Positions 1-6,012 of a stretch of 11,936 nt of DNA are shown here, piece after piece. Source of the DNA: Burkholderiales bacterium (GTDB lineage Bacteria > Pseudomonadota > Gammaproteobacteria > Burkholderiales > Burkholderiaceae_C); NCBI GenBank assembly GCA_006227785.1, contig SBFU01000040.1, positions 1-11,936 on the forward strand, read 5' to 3'. The notes under the pieces are model-generated. The model made no database searches. It saw only the letters and a list, made by a program, of their open reading frames with translations, and had not been told where the DNA came from. Position numbers and translations under genes: made by a program. Numbering within the stretch: the first letter of the stretch is position 1; the number at the start of each line of letters is the position of its first letter.

Positions 1-396
1 TGTGTGGGTGAACGCCTGAACCTGGGCCAGACGCTCAGGCCGGCGCTGGAGCTGGTGGCCTGCGTGCAGTCCTGCCCTGAGCCCGGGCTGGCGCTGCTGA
101 CCCTGGGCAAGCGCGATGTCGGGCAGGACATGGACCTGCCGGTACCGGTCTGGCGTTCCCTGGGGCAGGGTGTCCCGCCGCAGCCGGTGCCAGGTCACTG
201 GCGCATCGATGCCCTCAACGACCAGCACGCCTACCTGCGGTACGACCCGCAGGCTCCGCAGCCGGAGCGCCCACGGGTGGGTCAGACGGTGGGTGTGGGC
301 ATCTCGCATCCGTGCACCACGTTCGACAAGTGGCGCTGGATGCCTGTGGTCGACGATGACTACCGCGTCACCGCAGCGATCACCACCTGGTTCTGA
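1..396 (+). CDS. DSD1-type D-serine/D-threo-amino-acid dehydratase, C-terminal fragment
   Basis: This is the last 131 residues of a protein whose start lies left of the window; the frame is open from base 1 and ends in TGA at 394-396. The stretch SHPCTTFDKWR matches the C-terminal zinc site of the D-serine dehydratase (DSD1)/amino acid deaminase family, which is a fold-type III PLP enzyme. The His codon at 307-309 and the Cys codon at 313-315 correspond to the two family zinc ligands. Enzymes of this family remove water and ammonia from D-serine or related D-hydroxy amino acids to give 2-oxo acids. The N-terminal barrel with the PLP lysine is outside the window, so exact substrate and integrity cannot be judged. 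The ending VVDDDYRVTAAITTWF is typical of the family terminus. It could equally be annotated as a D-threonine aldolase-like or alanine racemase N-domain protein. I see no clear terminator after it, only a 5-bp hairpin at 406-422. Confidence 0.85.
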   Translation, partial: CVGERLNLGQTLRPALELVACVQSCPEPGLALLTLGKRDVGQDMDLPVPVWRSLGQGVPPQPVPGHWRIDALNDQHAYLRYDPQAPQPERPRVGQTVGVGISHPCTTFDKWRWMPVVDDDYRVTAAITTWF

Positions 397-456
397 GCGT
401 CGAAGACCCGCTGCGGACGGGTGAGCAGGACCGTCTTGTGGAGATGCTTCTCTAAA

Positions 457-472
457 TTGCTGCAATGCAACA
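457..472 (+). promoter_or_regulatory. Putative PhaR-type operator, upstream copy
   Basis: The sequence TTGCTGCAATGCAACA lies 8 bp upstream of the proposed -35 element of the phasin gene. It is an imperfect palindrome (TTGC...GCAA) and is repeated at 515-530 with 13 of 16 identical bases. TGC-rich sites of this style are the known targets of PhaR, the PHA-responsive repressor of phasin genes in Paracoccus and Ralstonia. Assignment to PhaR is inference from sequence style and gene context. Confidence 0.5.
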
Positions 473-480
473 AAAAGGAC

Positions 481-508
481 TTGCATTCTTCGGGATAACC
501 CCTAGAAT
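481..508 (+). promoter_or_regulatory. Putative sigma-70 promoter of the phasin gene
   Basis: TTGCAT (481-486) and TAGAAT (503-508) are separated by 16 bp. The -10 matches consensus at 5 of 6 positions; the -35 matches at only 3 of 6. Transcription would start near 514-516, leaving a leader of about 80 nt before the phasin ATG. The two TGC-rich motifs sit just upstream of the -35 and right at the predicted start, which is what a repressor-controlled promoter would look like. No experimental start site is available. Confidence 0.5.
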
Positions 509-514
509 TGAGAC

Positions 515-530
515 ATGCTGCGCTGCAACA
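515..530 (+). promoter_or_regulatory. Putative PhaR-type operator, start-site copy
   Basis: ATGCTGCGCTGCAACA repeats the motif at 457-472 with 13 of 16 identical bases, 58 bp downstream. It overlaps the predicted transcription start, where a bound repressor would block RNA polymerase. The paired arrangement makes a chance match less likely than either copy alone, but the identity of the binding protein is inferred. Confidence 0.5.
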
Positions 531-595
531 TAAACCGGTGACCGGGGCATGTTCAAAGGGCGGCTCCTTCAACCCTCTCTTTCAAGGAACCCGAC

Positions 596-1117
596 ATGAA
601 CAACGCCGCCGAACAATTCATCGCCGCCAACAAGGCCAACCTCGAAGCCCTCGAAGGCGCCGCCACCAAGGCCATGGCCGGTGTGGAGAAGCTGGTTGAG
701 CTCAACCTGGCCGCCTCCAAGGCCGCGCTGGGCGAGTCCTTCGTCTACGCCCAGGCCGTGATGAGCGCCAAGACCCCGCAGGAACTGCTGACCATCCAGA
801 CTGGCCTGTTCCAGCCCATGGCAGAGAAGTCCGCTGCCTACTTCCAGCACGTGCAGGGCATTGCCACCGAGGGCAACGCCGAGTTCGTCAAGCAGATCGA
901 AGCGAACCTGGCCGAAGCCCAGAAAGCCATGGGCGCTTCCGTCGAGCAGATGGTCAAGAACGCCCCCGCCGGTTCCGAAGCCGCCGTGGCCGCTTTCCAG
1001 ACCGCGCTGAGCAACGGCCAGAAAGCCGTCGAGCAGACCCAGGCCGCCATCAAGAAGGCCACCGCACAAGCCCAGGCCAACTTCGCCGCCGCCACCAAGA
1101 AGGCCGCCAAGGTCTGA
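596..1117 (+). CDS. phaP: Phasin family protein (PHA granule-associated)
   Basis: A 173-residue protein of the Phasin_2 type. Phasins coat polyhydroxyalkanoate storage granules in the cytoplasm, setting their size and number and keeping other proteins off the surface. The sequence is alanine-, lysine- and glutamine-rich, has no signal peptide or membrane segment, and is predicted almost entirely helical. The family block of about residues 34-49 ([15 protein letters not shown]) and the block around 69-87 ([19 protein letters not shown]) are recognisable, and the basic Ala/Lys tail (residues about 150-173) is typical. Length is a little below the common 180-190 aa. The ATG start is supported by AAGGA at 584-588, 7 nt upstream. 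It is monocistronic, with its own promoter region (457-530) and a strong terminator 40 bp after the stop. Regulation by a PhaR-like repressor is likely from the paired TGC motifs. Several phasin paralogs are common in one genome, so which paralog this is cannot be told. Confidence 0.92.
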   Translation: MNNAAEQFIAANKANLEALEGAATKAMAGVEKLVELNLAASKAALGESFVYAQAVMSAKTPQELLTIQTGLFQPMAEKSAAYFQHVQGIATEGNAEFVKQIEANLAEAQKAMGASVEQMVKNAPAGSEAAVAAFQTALSNGQKAVEQTQAAIKKATAQAQANFAAATKKAAKV

Positions 1118-1156
1118 TTGACCCTGACGCGAATGGCCCACGGGCCAGCAAAGAAA

Positions 1157-1178
1157 AAAGGCTCCTCTGGGAGCCTTT
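1157..1178. terminator. Bidirectional rho-independent terminator
   Basis: A perfect 9-bp stem, AAAGGCTCC (1157-1165) with GGAGCCTTT (1170-1178), closes a 4-nt loop TCTG. On the plus strand the stem is followed by TTTCTTATT (from 1176), ending the phasin transcript. On the minus strand it is followed by a run of six T and then CTTT, ending the flavin reductase transcript, whose stop codon at 1180-1182 directly abuts the stem. The two convergent genes therefore share one terminator. Confidence 0.88.
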
Positions 1179-1179
1179 C

Positions 1180-1782
1180 TTATTCGCGCACGGGTTTGAT
1201 GGGTGAACCCACAGCGTAGAACATGCCGCCCGCCACATGGTGCAGGCTGCGCAGCTCTTCAGGCGCGCTCTCAAAGTGCCAGCGTCCGCCTGAAAACACG
1301 CGCTCATCGGCCCAGGCGCTGACCACTTCGGCGAGGATCAGGTCGTGTGGCCCGGCCACGTGGGCGGTGGCGGGCAAAACGCGGCATTCCATCCAGGCAA
1401 TGGCGCCATGCACCAACGGACAGCCCGTGTGCGGACCGAATTCACACGAGACCCCGCAGCGCTGCAGCTTGTCAGGGTGGTCTTTGCCGCTTTCGCCACC
1501 CACGGCGCGGGTCAGATCGGCCTGCCCCACGCAGGGCACACAGATGCTGAGCACACCCGATGCCTCGACCAGCTCACGCGTGAGGGTGGCCTTGTCGATG
1601 ACGACCGCCACCTTGGGTGGCGTGAAGTCCAGCGGCATGGCCCAGGCGGCCGCCATGACGTTGGCCCGCCCCGCGTGGGCACTGCCCACCAGCACGGTGG
1701 GGCCGTGATTGAGCAGGCGGCTGGCCTTGTCCAGAGGGACGGCTTGCATCGCAGCCATGGGCGTGCCGCACGCCTGTGCCAC
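1180..1782 (-). CDS. Flavin reductase family protein (FMN-binding split barrel)
   Basis: A 200-residue protein resembling the flavin reductase-like/DIM6-NTAB family, cytosolic FMN-binding split-barrel proteins that reduce flavin with NAD(P)H or serve as flavin carriers for oxygenases. Recognisable parts are HGPTVLVGSAH (residues 26-36), the conserved NVMAAAWAMPLDFTPPKVAVVIDK block (41-64, FMN-binding side), TRELVEASG (68-76), and the C-terminal HVAGGMFYAVG (182-192). There is no signal peptide. It lies 4 nt downstream of the RidA-family stop codon, so the two are likely translated from one message. The start is uncertain: the GTG at 1782 sits right behind the RidA stop, but ATG codons at 1758 (residue 9) and 1749 (residue 12) are equally plausible, and none has a clear ribosome-binding site. 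The first 12 residues do not look like family sequence. The physiological substrate is unknown, and no partner oxygenase is in the window. Confidence 0.85.
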   Translation of the reverse strand: MAQACGTPMAAMQAVPLDKASRLLNHGPTVLVGSAHAGRANVMAAAWAMPLDFTPPKVAVVIDKATLTRELVEASGVLSICVPCVGQADLTRAVGGESGKDHPDKLQRCGVSCEFGPHTGCPLVHGAIAWMECRVLPATAHVAGPHDLILAEVVSAWADERVFSGGRWHFESAPEELRSLHHVAGGMFYAVGSPIKPVRE

Positions 1783-1786
1783 TCGG

Positions 1787-2257
1787 TCAGGCCAGCTCGG
1801 CGATCAGTTCGATCTCGACGCAGGCGCCCAGCGGAATCTGAGCCACGCCAAAAGCGCTGCGTGCGTGGGCCCCGACCTGCGGACCGAAGACTTCGCCGAA
1901 CAGTTCGCTGGCCCCGTTGGTGACCAGGTGCTGTTCGGTGAAGGTCGGTGTGCTGTTGACCAGGCTCATGAGCTTGACGATGCGCCTGATGCCGTTGAGG
2001 TCGGTGCCGGCGGCCTGGCAGGCGGCCTCCAGTGTGCCCATGAGGTCGATGGCGATGGCACGCGCGGCGGCCTTGCCTTCGTCGGTGGTCATGGTCAGGC
2101 CCAGTTGGCCGACCCACGGCTTGCCGTCCTGGCGGGCGATGTGGCCGCTGAGGAAGACCAGTTTGCCGGTCTGCACGAACGGAACGTAGGCGGCGGCCGG
2201 CACGGCGACAGGGGGCAGGCTGATGCCAAGACGGCTGAGCTGGTCGTAGACACTCAT
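1787..2257 (-). CDS. RidA family protein (YjgF/YER057c/UK114 superfamily)
   Basis: A 156-residue protein of the longer RidA-like type. Classical RidA hydrolyses reactive 2-aminoacrylate and other enamine/imine intermediates released by PLP enzymes, protecting them from damage; longer paralogs often have unassigned roles. The C-terminal signature is intact: Arg133 in HARSAFGVAQIPLG aligns with Arg105 of E. coli RidA, and Glu148 in VEIELIAEL aligns with Glu120. This fits imine/enamine chemistry. The N-terminal block PFVQTGKLVFLSGHIA (26-41) is the usual first strand pair, and the NSTPTFTEQHLVTNGASELFGEVFG region (101-125) is characteristic of the long subgroup. The ATG at 2257 is well supported by AGGAG at 2268-2264, 6 nt away. 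It is followed after 4 nt by the flavin reductase gene. The DSD1-type dehydratase at the left edge makes 2-aminoacrylate-like intermediates, but it lies on the other strand and in a separate unit, so a link is speculation. Confidence 0.93.
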   Translation of the reverse strand: MSVYDQLSRLGISLPPVAVPAAAYVPFVQTGKLVFLSGHIARQDGKPWVGQLGLTMTTDEGKAAARAIAIDLMGTLEAACQAAGTDLNGIRRIVKLMSLVNSTPTFTEQHLVTNGASELFGEVFGPQVGAHARSAFGVAQIPLGACVEIELIAELA

Positions 2258-2296
2258 CGGGAACTCCTGGGGGCAAAGGTGGCTGTGAACCGGGCC

Positions 2297-2302
2297 ATTC
2301 TA
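2297..2302 (-). promoter_or_regulatory. Possible -10 element of the ridA-like/flavin reductase pair
   Basis: On the minus strand TAGAAT (2302 down to 2297) matches the sigma-70 -10 consensus at 5 of 6 positions and would place a start about 33 nt before the RidA ATG. No convincing -35 lies 16-18 bp upstream, so this is only a candidate. The pair may instead be read through from the operon upstream. Confidence 0.3.
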
Positions 2303-2319
2303 TCGATGCGAAGTCCGAG

Positions 2320-2356
2320 GCCGCTCCGATCATCAGCGGCTTTCATGAAGCCGCTG
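2320..2356. repeat. Overlapping inverted repeats between the transglutaminase and ridA-like genes
   Basis: CAGCGGCTT (2334-2342) pairs perfectly with AAGCCGCTG (2348-2356) around a 5-nt loop. The same AGCGGC (2335-2340) can instead pair with GCCGCT at 2320-2325, so two mutually exclusive hairpins are possible. The structure begins 15 bp past the transglutaminase stop on the minus strand. There is no T-run after it, so it is a weak intrinsic terminator at best. It may be a transcript-end stabiliser, a pause site or an attenuator-like element for the genes that follow. Confidence 0.4.
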
Positions 2357-2371
2357 TCAGGACGGTCTTCG

Positions 2372-3337
2372 TCAGCACGTCAGCACGTCGGTGCCGGTGA
2401 GTTCGTCGGGTGGCGCCACGGTCACTGCGACCTCAAGCCGGTGTTGCGCACTGCCCTGGATGACACCCCGCATGGGCGAGACATCGGAGAAGTCACGGCC
2501 GATGGCCAGGGTCACGTAGTCCTCCCCGGGGCTGCCCCAGCCGCATCGGTCGTTGGTGGGGTCGAAGTCGAACCAGGTCCCGCCAGTCGAGACGCCGGCA
2601 TCGGACTGGGCTTCGGGAGGCCAGGGCAGGTAGACCGAGGCCCAGGCATGTGAGGCGTCGGCTCCGATCAGGCGTGGCCGACCCGGGGGGGGCGCCGTCA
2701 ACAGGTAGCCGCTGACGTAGCGCGCCGGCAGGCCGAGGCTGCGCAGGCAGGCGATCAGGATGTGGGCGAAGTCCTGGCAGACACCCGACTTCTGCTCCAG
2801 GGCCTGCAGCGCCGGGGTGTTGACTTCGGTGCTGGCGGTCTCGTAGCGCAGCGTGTGGTGTATGTGTGAGCTCAAGGCACGCACCGCATCCAGGAGCGGC
2901 CGCCCGGCTGTGAAGATGGGGCGCGCGAAGGCGGAAAAGGCGCCGTCTTTGGGAACCATGGGCGAGGCAAACAGGAACTCGCTGGCCGGGTCGTAAGGCG
3001 CCTGCACCCGGTAGCGGAAATGTTCTCGCACGCGTTCCCAGGTCATCACCTGCCAGCCCGGGCTGTCAGGCAGGGGCTGCGGCGCGCGTGTCTCGACCAG
3101 GCTGTCGGCCAGCACGTCCAGCTGGGCGTGGGGCGCCTGCAAGGCAAAAAAGGTCCGGCGGTTGCCGAAGGCGTCGCTTTGCTGCTTGCGGGTGGCCGGT
3201 TCCGGAGATACCGTGAGCTGGTGGCTGAGCACGGTCTGGCACGGTGTGTCCAGGGGCGAGAGATGCACCATGTGCTGGGCCAGGTCGACCTCGCCCTGGT
3301 AGTCGTAGCGGGTGTGATGGACAACGCGCAGCTGCAT
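2372..3337 (-). CDS. Stand-alone transglutaminase family protein
   Basis: A 321-residue cytosolic protein with a bacterial transglutaminase-like N-terminal beta domain (about residues 1-85, beginning RVVHHTRYDYQGEVDLAQH) followed by a transglutaminase/papain-like core (about 145-265). The catalytic triad is visible: Cys187 in SGVCQDFAH, His230 in DASHAWASVY, and Asp259 in WFDFDPTND. Such proteins form or hydrolyse amide bonds; most bacterial members are thought to act as peptidases or amidases rather than crosslinkers. There is no signal peptide. Its ATG lies 5 nt after the stop of the ATP-grasp/alpha-E gene, so it is the third gene of that operon and probably translated by coupling, because no clear Shine-Dalgarno sequence precedes it. 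It is a distant paralog of the N-terminal part of the first operon gene. In the context of two predicted amidoligases it most likely trims or transfers the product they make. The substrate is unknown. Confidence 0.92.
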   Translation of the reverse strand: MQLRVVHHTRYDYQGEVDLAQHMVHLSPLDTPCQTVLSHQLTVSPEPATRKQQSDAFGNRRTFFALQAPHAQLDVLADSLVETRAPQPLPDSPGWQVMTWERVREHFRYRVQAPYDPASEFLFASPMVPKDGAFSAFARPIFTAGRPLLDAVRALSSHIHHTLRYETASTEVNTPALQALEQKSGVCQDFAHILIACLRSLGLPARYVSGYLLTAPPPGRPRLIGADASHAWASVYLPWPPEAQSDAGVSTGGTWFDFDPTNDRCGWGSPGEDYVTLAIGRDFSDVSPMRGVIQGSAQHRLEVAVTVAPPDELTGTDVLTC

Positions 3338-3342
3338 GGTGC

Positions 3343-5994
3343 TCAGATGCTGTGTTTGCGCTGGTCGGCGTGGCTGAAGTGCAGGCGCGTGATCTCGTCC
3401 GACAGTTCACCTGCACTGGCTTCGCACTCGTCCAGCAGTTCGGCCAGCGCACCCCAGTGGCGCTGGCCCTCTGCGTCACGCTGCCAGTGGCTCAGATCGG
3501 TCAGCACCCAGGTGTCGGGGTCCGGCAGACCCATGGCCAGCACCGCATCCTGGGGTGTGGCACTTTGCGACAGCTTCGCCAGGCGAGAGCGCAGCGTCTG
3601 CACCACCCAGGCCAGCGAGCGCGGGTTGTCCCGGTCCATCACCAGCAGGTCCACCAGGGCCACCATGTCCCGTCGCTGCTGGTACTGCGCATGGAAGGTG
3701 ATGGTGCTGTCGAAGAGTGCCACCATGGCCTCGAAGCCGGCCGGATCGTGCAGCGCTCCGTATTCCAGCCCGAGCGAAAGGGCGCGCGAAAGGGTGATCA
3801 TGCGCTCGATGTGACGACCCACCGACAGCAGCCGCCAGCCATCGTCACGCACCATGCGATCGGTCTGCGAGCCTGTGATGGCGGCCAGCATTTCGCTGGC
3901 GTTGAGCAGGCCGGACAAGGCCTCGGCCTGCGCATATTCGGCGCCGCTGGAGAGGCGGTCGCAGTCGTGGCGGAACTGGGCCTCGGTGCGTTCGATCAGG
4001 TTCCAGTGTTCCTGGGAAAGGCGCTCGCGCACCTGGGCCGCGGACGACTTGAGCGCCCGAAGGTTGAAGCCGACGCTGAACGATTGGTCGGCCAGCGGGT
4101 CGCCAGGTCGCGGACACAGCGTGGCGATCAGGCTGCGCGCAAACACCCGGCTGGACTGCTTGGCGTCAGGTGCGTCGGGCAGGACCAGCGCGTTCTCGCG
4201 GGCCACGGCCGACAGCCAGGCCAGCAGCGAAGCAGACCCGGGTTCTTCGCCACCCAGGTGGTTCAGGGCGATCTGGGCCAGCCGCACACTGTTTTCGGCG
4301 CGCTCGGTGTACCGACCCAGCCAGAACAGGTTTTCGGCGGCGCGGCTGGTGACCGGACGTTTGTGGCGGGCGATGGCCAGAGAGCTGTGTTGGGACTGGA
4401 GCAGGGTGGTGGTGTCCACCGGACCATCGGTCAGCACCCAGCAGTCGGCGCTGCTGCCACCGCGCTGCATGGCCGCCACCAGCTGGCCGCGCGGAGCCAG
4501 CCTGACCAGACCACCCGGCAGCACGCGCCAGCTCTGCGGTCCGTCAGCCAGTGCGAACACCCGCAACATGGCCGAGCGGGGCAGCAGGCGCTGTTCGTTC
4601 CAGGTGGGGGTCTGTGACAGGGGCAGCCAGGCCTGCACCGTGTGCTCGTCGGGCTGCCTGACCAGTCGTCCGGACCACTCGTCGATGGCACGTCCATGCA
4701 GGCTCTGACCGATCACGGTCTGCAGACCGGAGGCGGGGTAGGTCGGTCGGATCACGCTCTGCCTGAGCAGGGGCAGCACTTCACGCAAGGCCGCGTCCTC
4801 GCCGCACCACCAGGTGGCCAGCGAAGGCAGCAGCAGGTCGTCACCGAGCAGGTGGCGGCAGATGGCGGGCAGAAAGCCAAGCAGGGCGCTGGACTCCAGC
4901 GGCGCCGAGCCCGGGGCATTGGCCAGCAGGACATGGCCGGCCCGGATGGCCTGCAGCAGGCCAGGAACACCCAGCGTGGAGTCGGCGCGCAGCTCCAGCG
5001 GGTCCAGCCACTCGTCATCCAGGCGTTTGATGAGGGCATGTACCGGCTCCAGTCCGCTGAGCGTCTTGAGGTACAGACGCTCATCGCGTACGGTCAGGTC
5101 GTTGCCTTCGACCAGGGTGATGCCCAGGTAGCGCGCCAGGTAGGCGTGTTCGAAATAGGTCTCGTTGTACGGGCCCGGCGTGAGCAGCGCGATGCGGGTC
5201 TGGTCCCCTTCGGGTGCCATGCGCTTGATGCCCTCCATCAGGGCCTGGTAGCTGGCCGCGAGCCGCTGTACCCGCATGCCGGCAAAGGCCTTGGGAAACT
5301 GGCGGGAAACGGCGATGCGGTTTTCCAGCAGGTAGCCCAGCCCTGACGGTGCCTGCGTGCGCTGACCCACCACCCACCATTGCCCGTCGGGTCCGTGGGC
5401 CAGATCGAAGGCGACGATGTGCAGCCAGTGGTCGTGCGCCGGCCGCACATCCTGCATGCCGCGCAGGTAGCCCGGATGACCCTGCACCAGGGCAGCAGGC
5501 AGCATGGCCTGTCGCAGCAGTTCGCGAGGACCGTAGAGGTCGGCCATCATGGCGTTGAGCAGCCGGGTGCGCTGCAGGACACCGGCCTCGATCCGTGCCC
5601 AGTCCTGCGGCGTCATGATCATCGGGAACAGGTCCAGTGCCCAGGGTCTCTGCAGGCCGGCAGCGGAGTCGGCGTAGACGTTGTAGGTGACGCCGTTGTC
5701 GCGGATCTGGCGCTGCAGGTTGCGGGCGCGCCGGTCGAGGTCGGCCAGGCCGTCATGGCCGACATGGGAGAAGAAGCCGGCCCAATGGGCAGCCAGTCCG
5801 GAGCCGGCCTCGTCGCGCAGTTCGTCGCGGTGGCCGCTGTCGGCGGCCACGGACCGCGACAGTGCCCAGTCGCCGGGGCTGACGCCCTCGGGACCTTCGT
5901 CGAACAGCGAATCGGAAAATGGGGTGTTCACCGGATCCGAGTATGCCTGTTGTGGCTCAGGCGCAACCGCCCGGGTGGGCGGGCTGCGTTGCAT
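3343..5994 (-). CDS. Circularly permuted (type 2) ATP-grasp protein fused to alpha-E domain
   Basis: An 883-residue fusion. Residues about 70-515 are a circularly permuted ATP-grasp domain (old names DUF404/DUF407) and about 548-870 an alpha-E domain (DUF403). Family blocks include PGYLRG (174-179), FDLAHGPDGQWWVVGQRTQ (196-214, nucleotide-binding region), LTPGPYNETYFEHAYLARYLG (271-291), VEGNDL (295-300), STLGVPGLLQAIRAGHVLLANAPGS (339-363), and the alpha-E signature RAAENLFWLGRYTERAE (551-567). ATP-grasp enzymes activate a carboxylate as an acyl phosphate and join it to an amine; the helical alpha-E domain is a constant partner of unknown function. In many genomes the two domains are separate neighbouring genes. 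The first 60 or so residues are low-conservation and polar. The start is uncertain: ATG at 5994 follows the upstream stop by 18 nt without a clear ribosome-binding site, and GTG at 5931 (residue 22) is an alternative. It is the middle gene of the operon. Biochemical substrate is unknown. Confidence 0.93.
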   Translation of the reverse strand: MQRSPPTRAVAPEPQQAYSDPVNTPFSDSLFDEGPEGVSPGDWALSRSVAADSGHRDELRDEAGSGLAAHWAGFFSHVGHDGLADLDRRARNLQRQIRDNGVTYNVYADSAAGLQRPWALDLFPMIMTPQDWARIEAGVLQRTRLLNAMMADLYGPRELLRQAMLPAALVQGHPGYLRGMQDVRPAHDHWLHIVAFDLAHGPDGQWWVVGQRTQAPSGLGYLLENRIAVSRQFPKAFAGMRVQRLAASYQALMEGIKRMAPEGDQTRIALLTPGPYNETYFEHAYLARYLGITLVEGNDLTVRDERLYLKTLSGLEPVHALIKRLDDEWLDPLELRADSTLGVPGLLQAIRAGHVLLANAPGSAPLESSALLGFLPAICRHLLGDDLLLPSLATWWCGEDAALREVLPLLRQSVIRPTYPASGLQTVIGQSLHGRAIDEWSGRLVRQPDEHTVQAWLPLSQTPTWNEQRLLPRSAMLRVFALADGPQSWRVLPGGLVRLAPRGQLVAAMQRGGSSADCWVLTDGPVDTTTLLQSQHSSLAIARHKRPVTSRAAENLFWLGRYTERAENSVRLAQIALNHLGGEEPGSASLLAWLSAVARENALVLPDAPDAKQSSRVFARSLIATLCPRPGDPLADQSFSVGFNLRALKSSAAQVRERLSQEHWNLIERTEAQFRHDCDRLSSGAEYAQAEALSGLLNASEMLAAITGSQTDRMVRDDGWRLLSVGRHIERMITLSRALSLGLEYGALHDPAGFEAMVALFDSTITFHAQYQQRRDMVALVDLLVMDRDNPRSLAWVVQTLRSRLAKLSQSATPQDAVLAMGLPDPDTWVLTDLSHWQRDAEGQRHWGALAELLDECEASAGELSDEITRLHFSHADQRKHSI

Positions 5995-6012
5995 GTGTCA
6001 CGCCGGACAGGC

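Noticed and set aside
406..422. ACCCG/CGGGT hairpin after the dehydratase gene as a terminator.
   Set aside because: The stem is only 5 bp with a 7-nt loop and no T-run follows; it is not convincing.
569..1141. A 190-codon minus-strand frame opposite the phasin gene, extremely rich in Gly and Leu.
   Set aside because: The composition is the antisense image of the Ala/Lys/Gln-rich phasin; it has no independent support.
1709..2653. A 314-codon plus-strand frame spanning the flavin reductase and ridA-like genes and the gap after them.
   Set aside because: It lies opposite two clearly recognised proteins and part of a third, and its product has no domain features.
3244..4617. A 457-codon plus-strand frame opposite the ATP-grasp/alpha-E gene.
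   Set aside because: Antisense shadow of a recognised coding region with no family resemblance and no ribosome-binding site.
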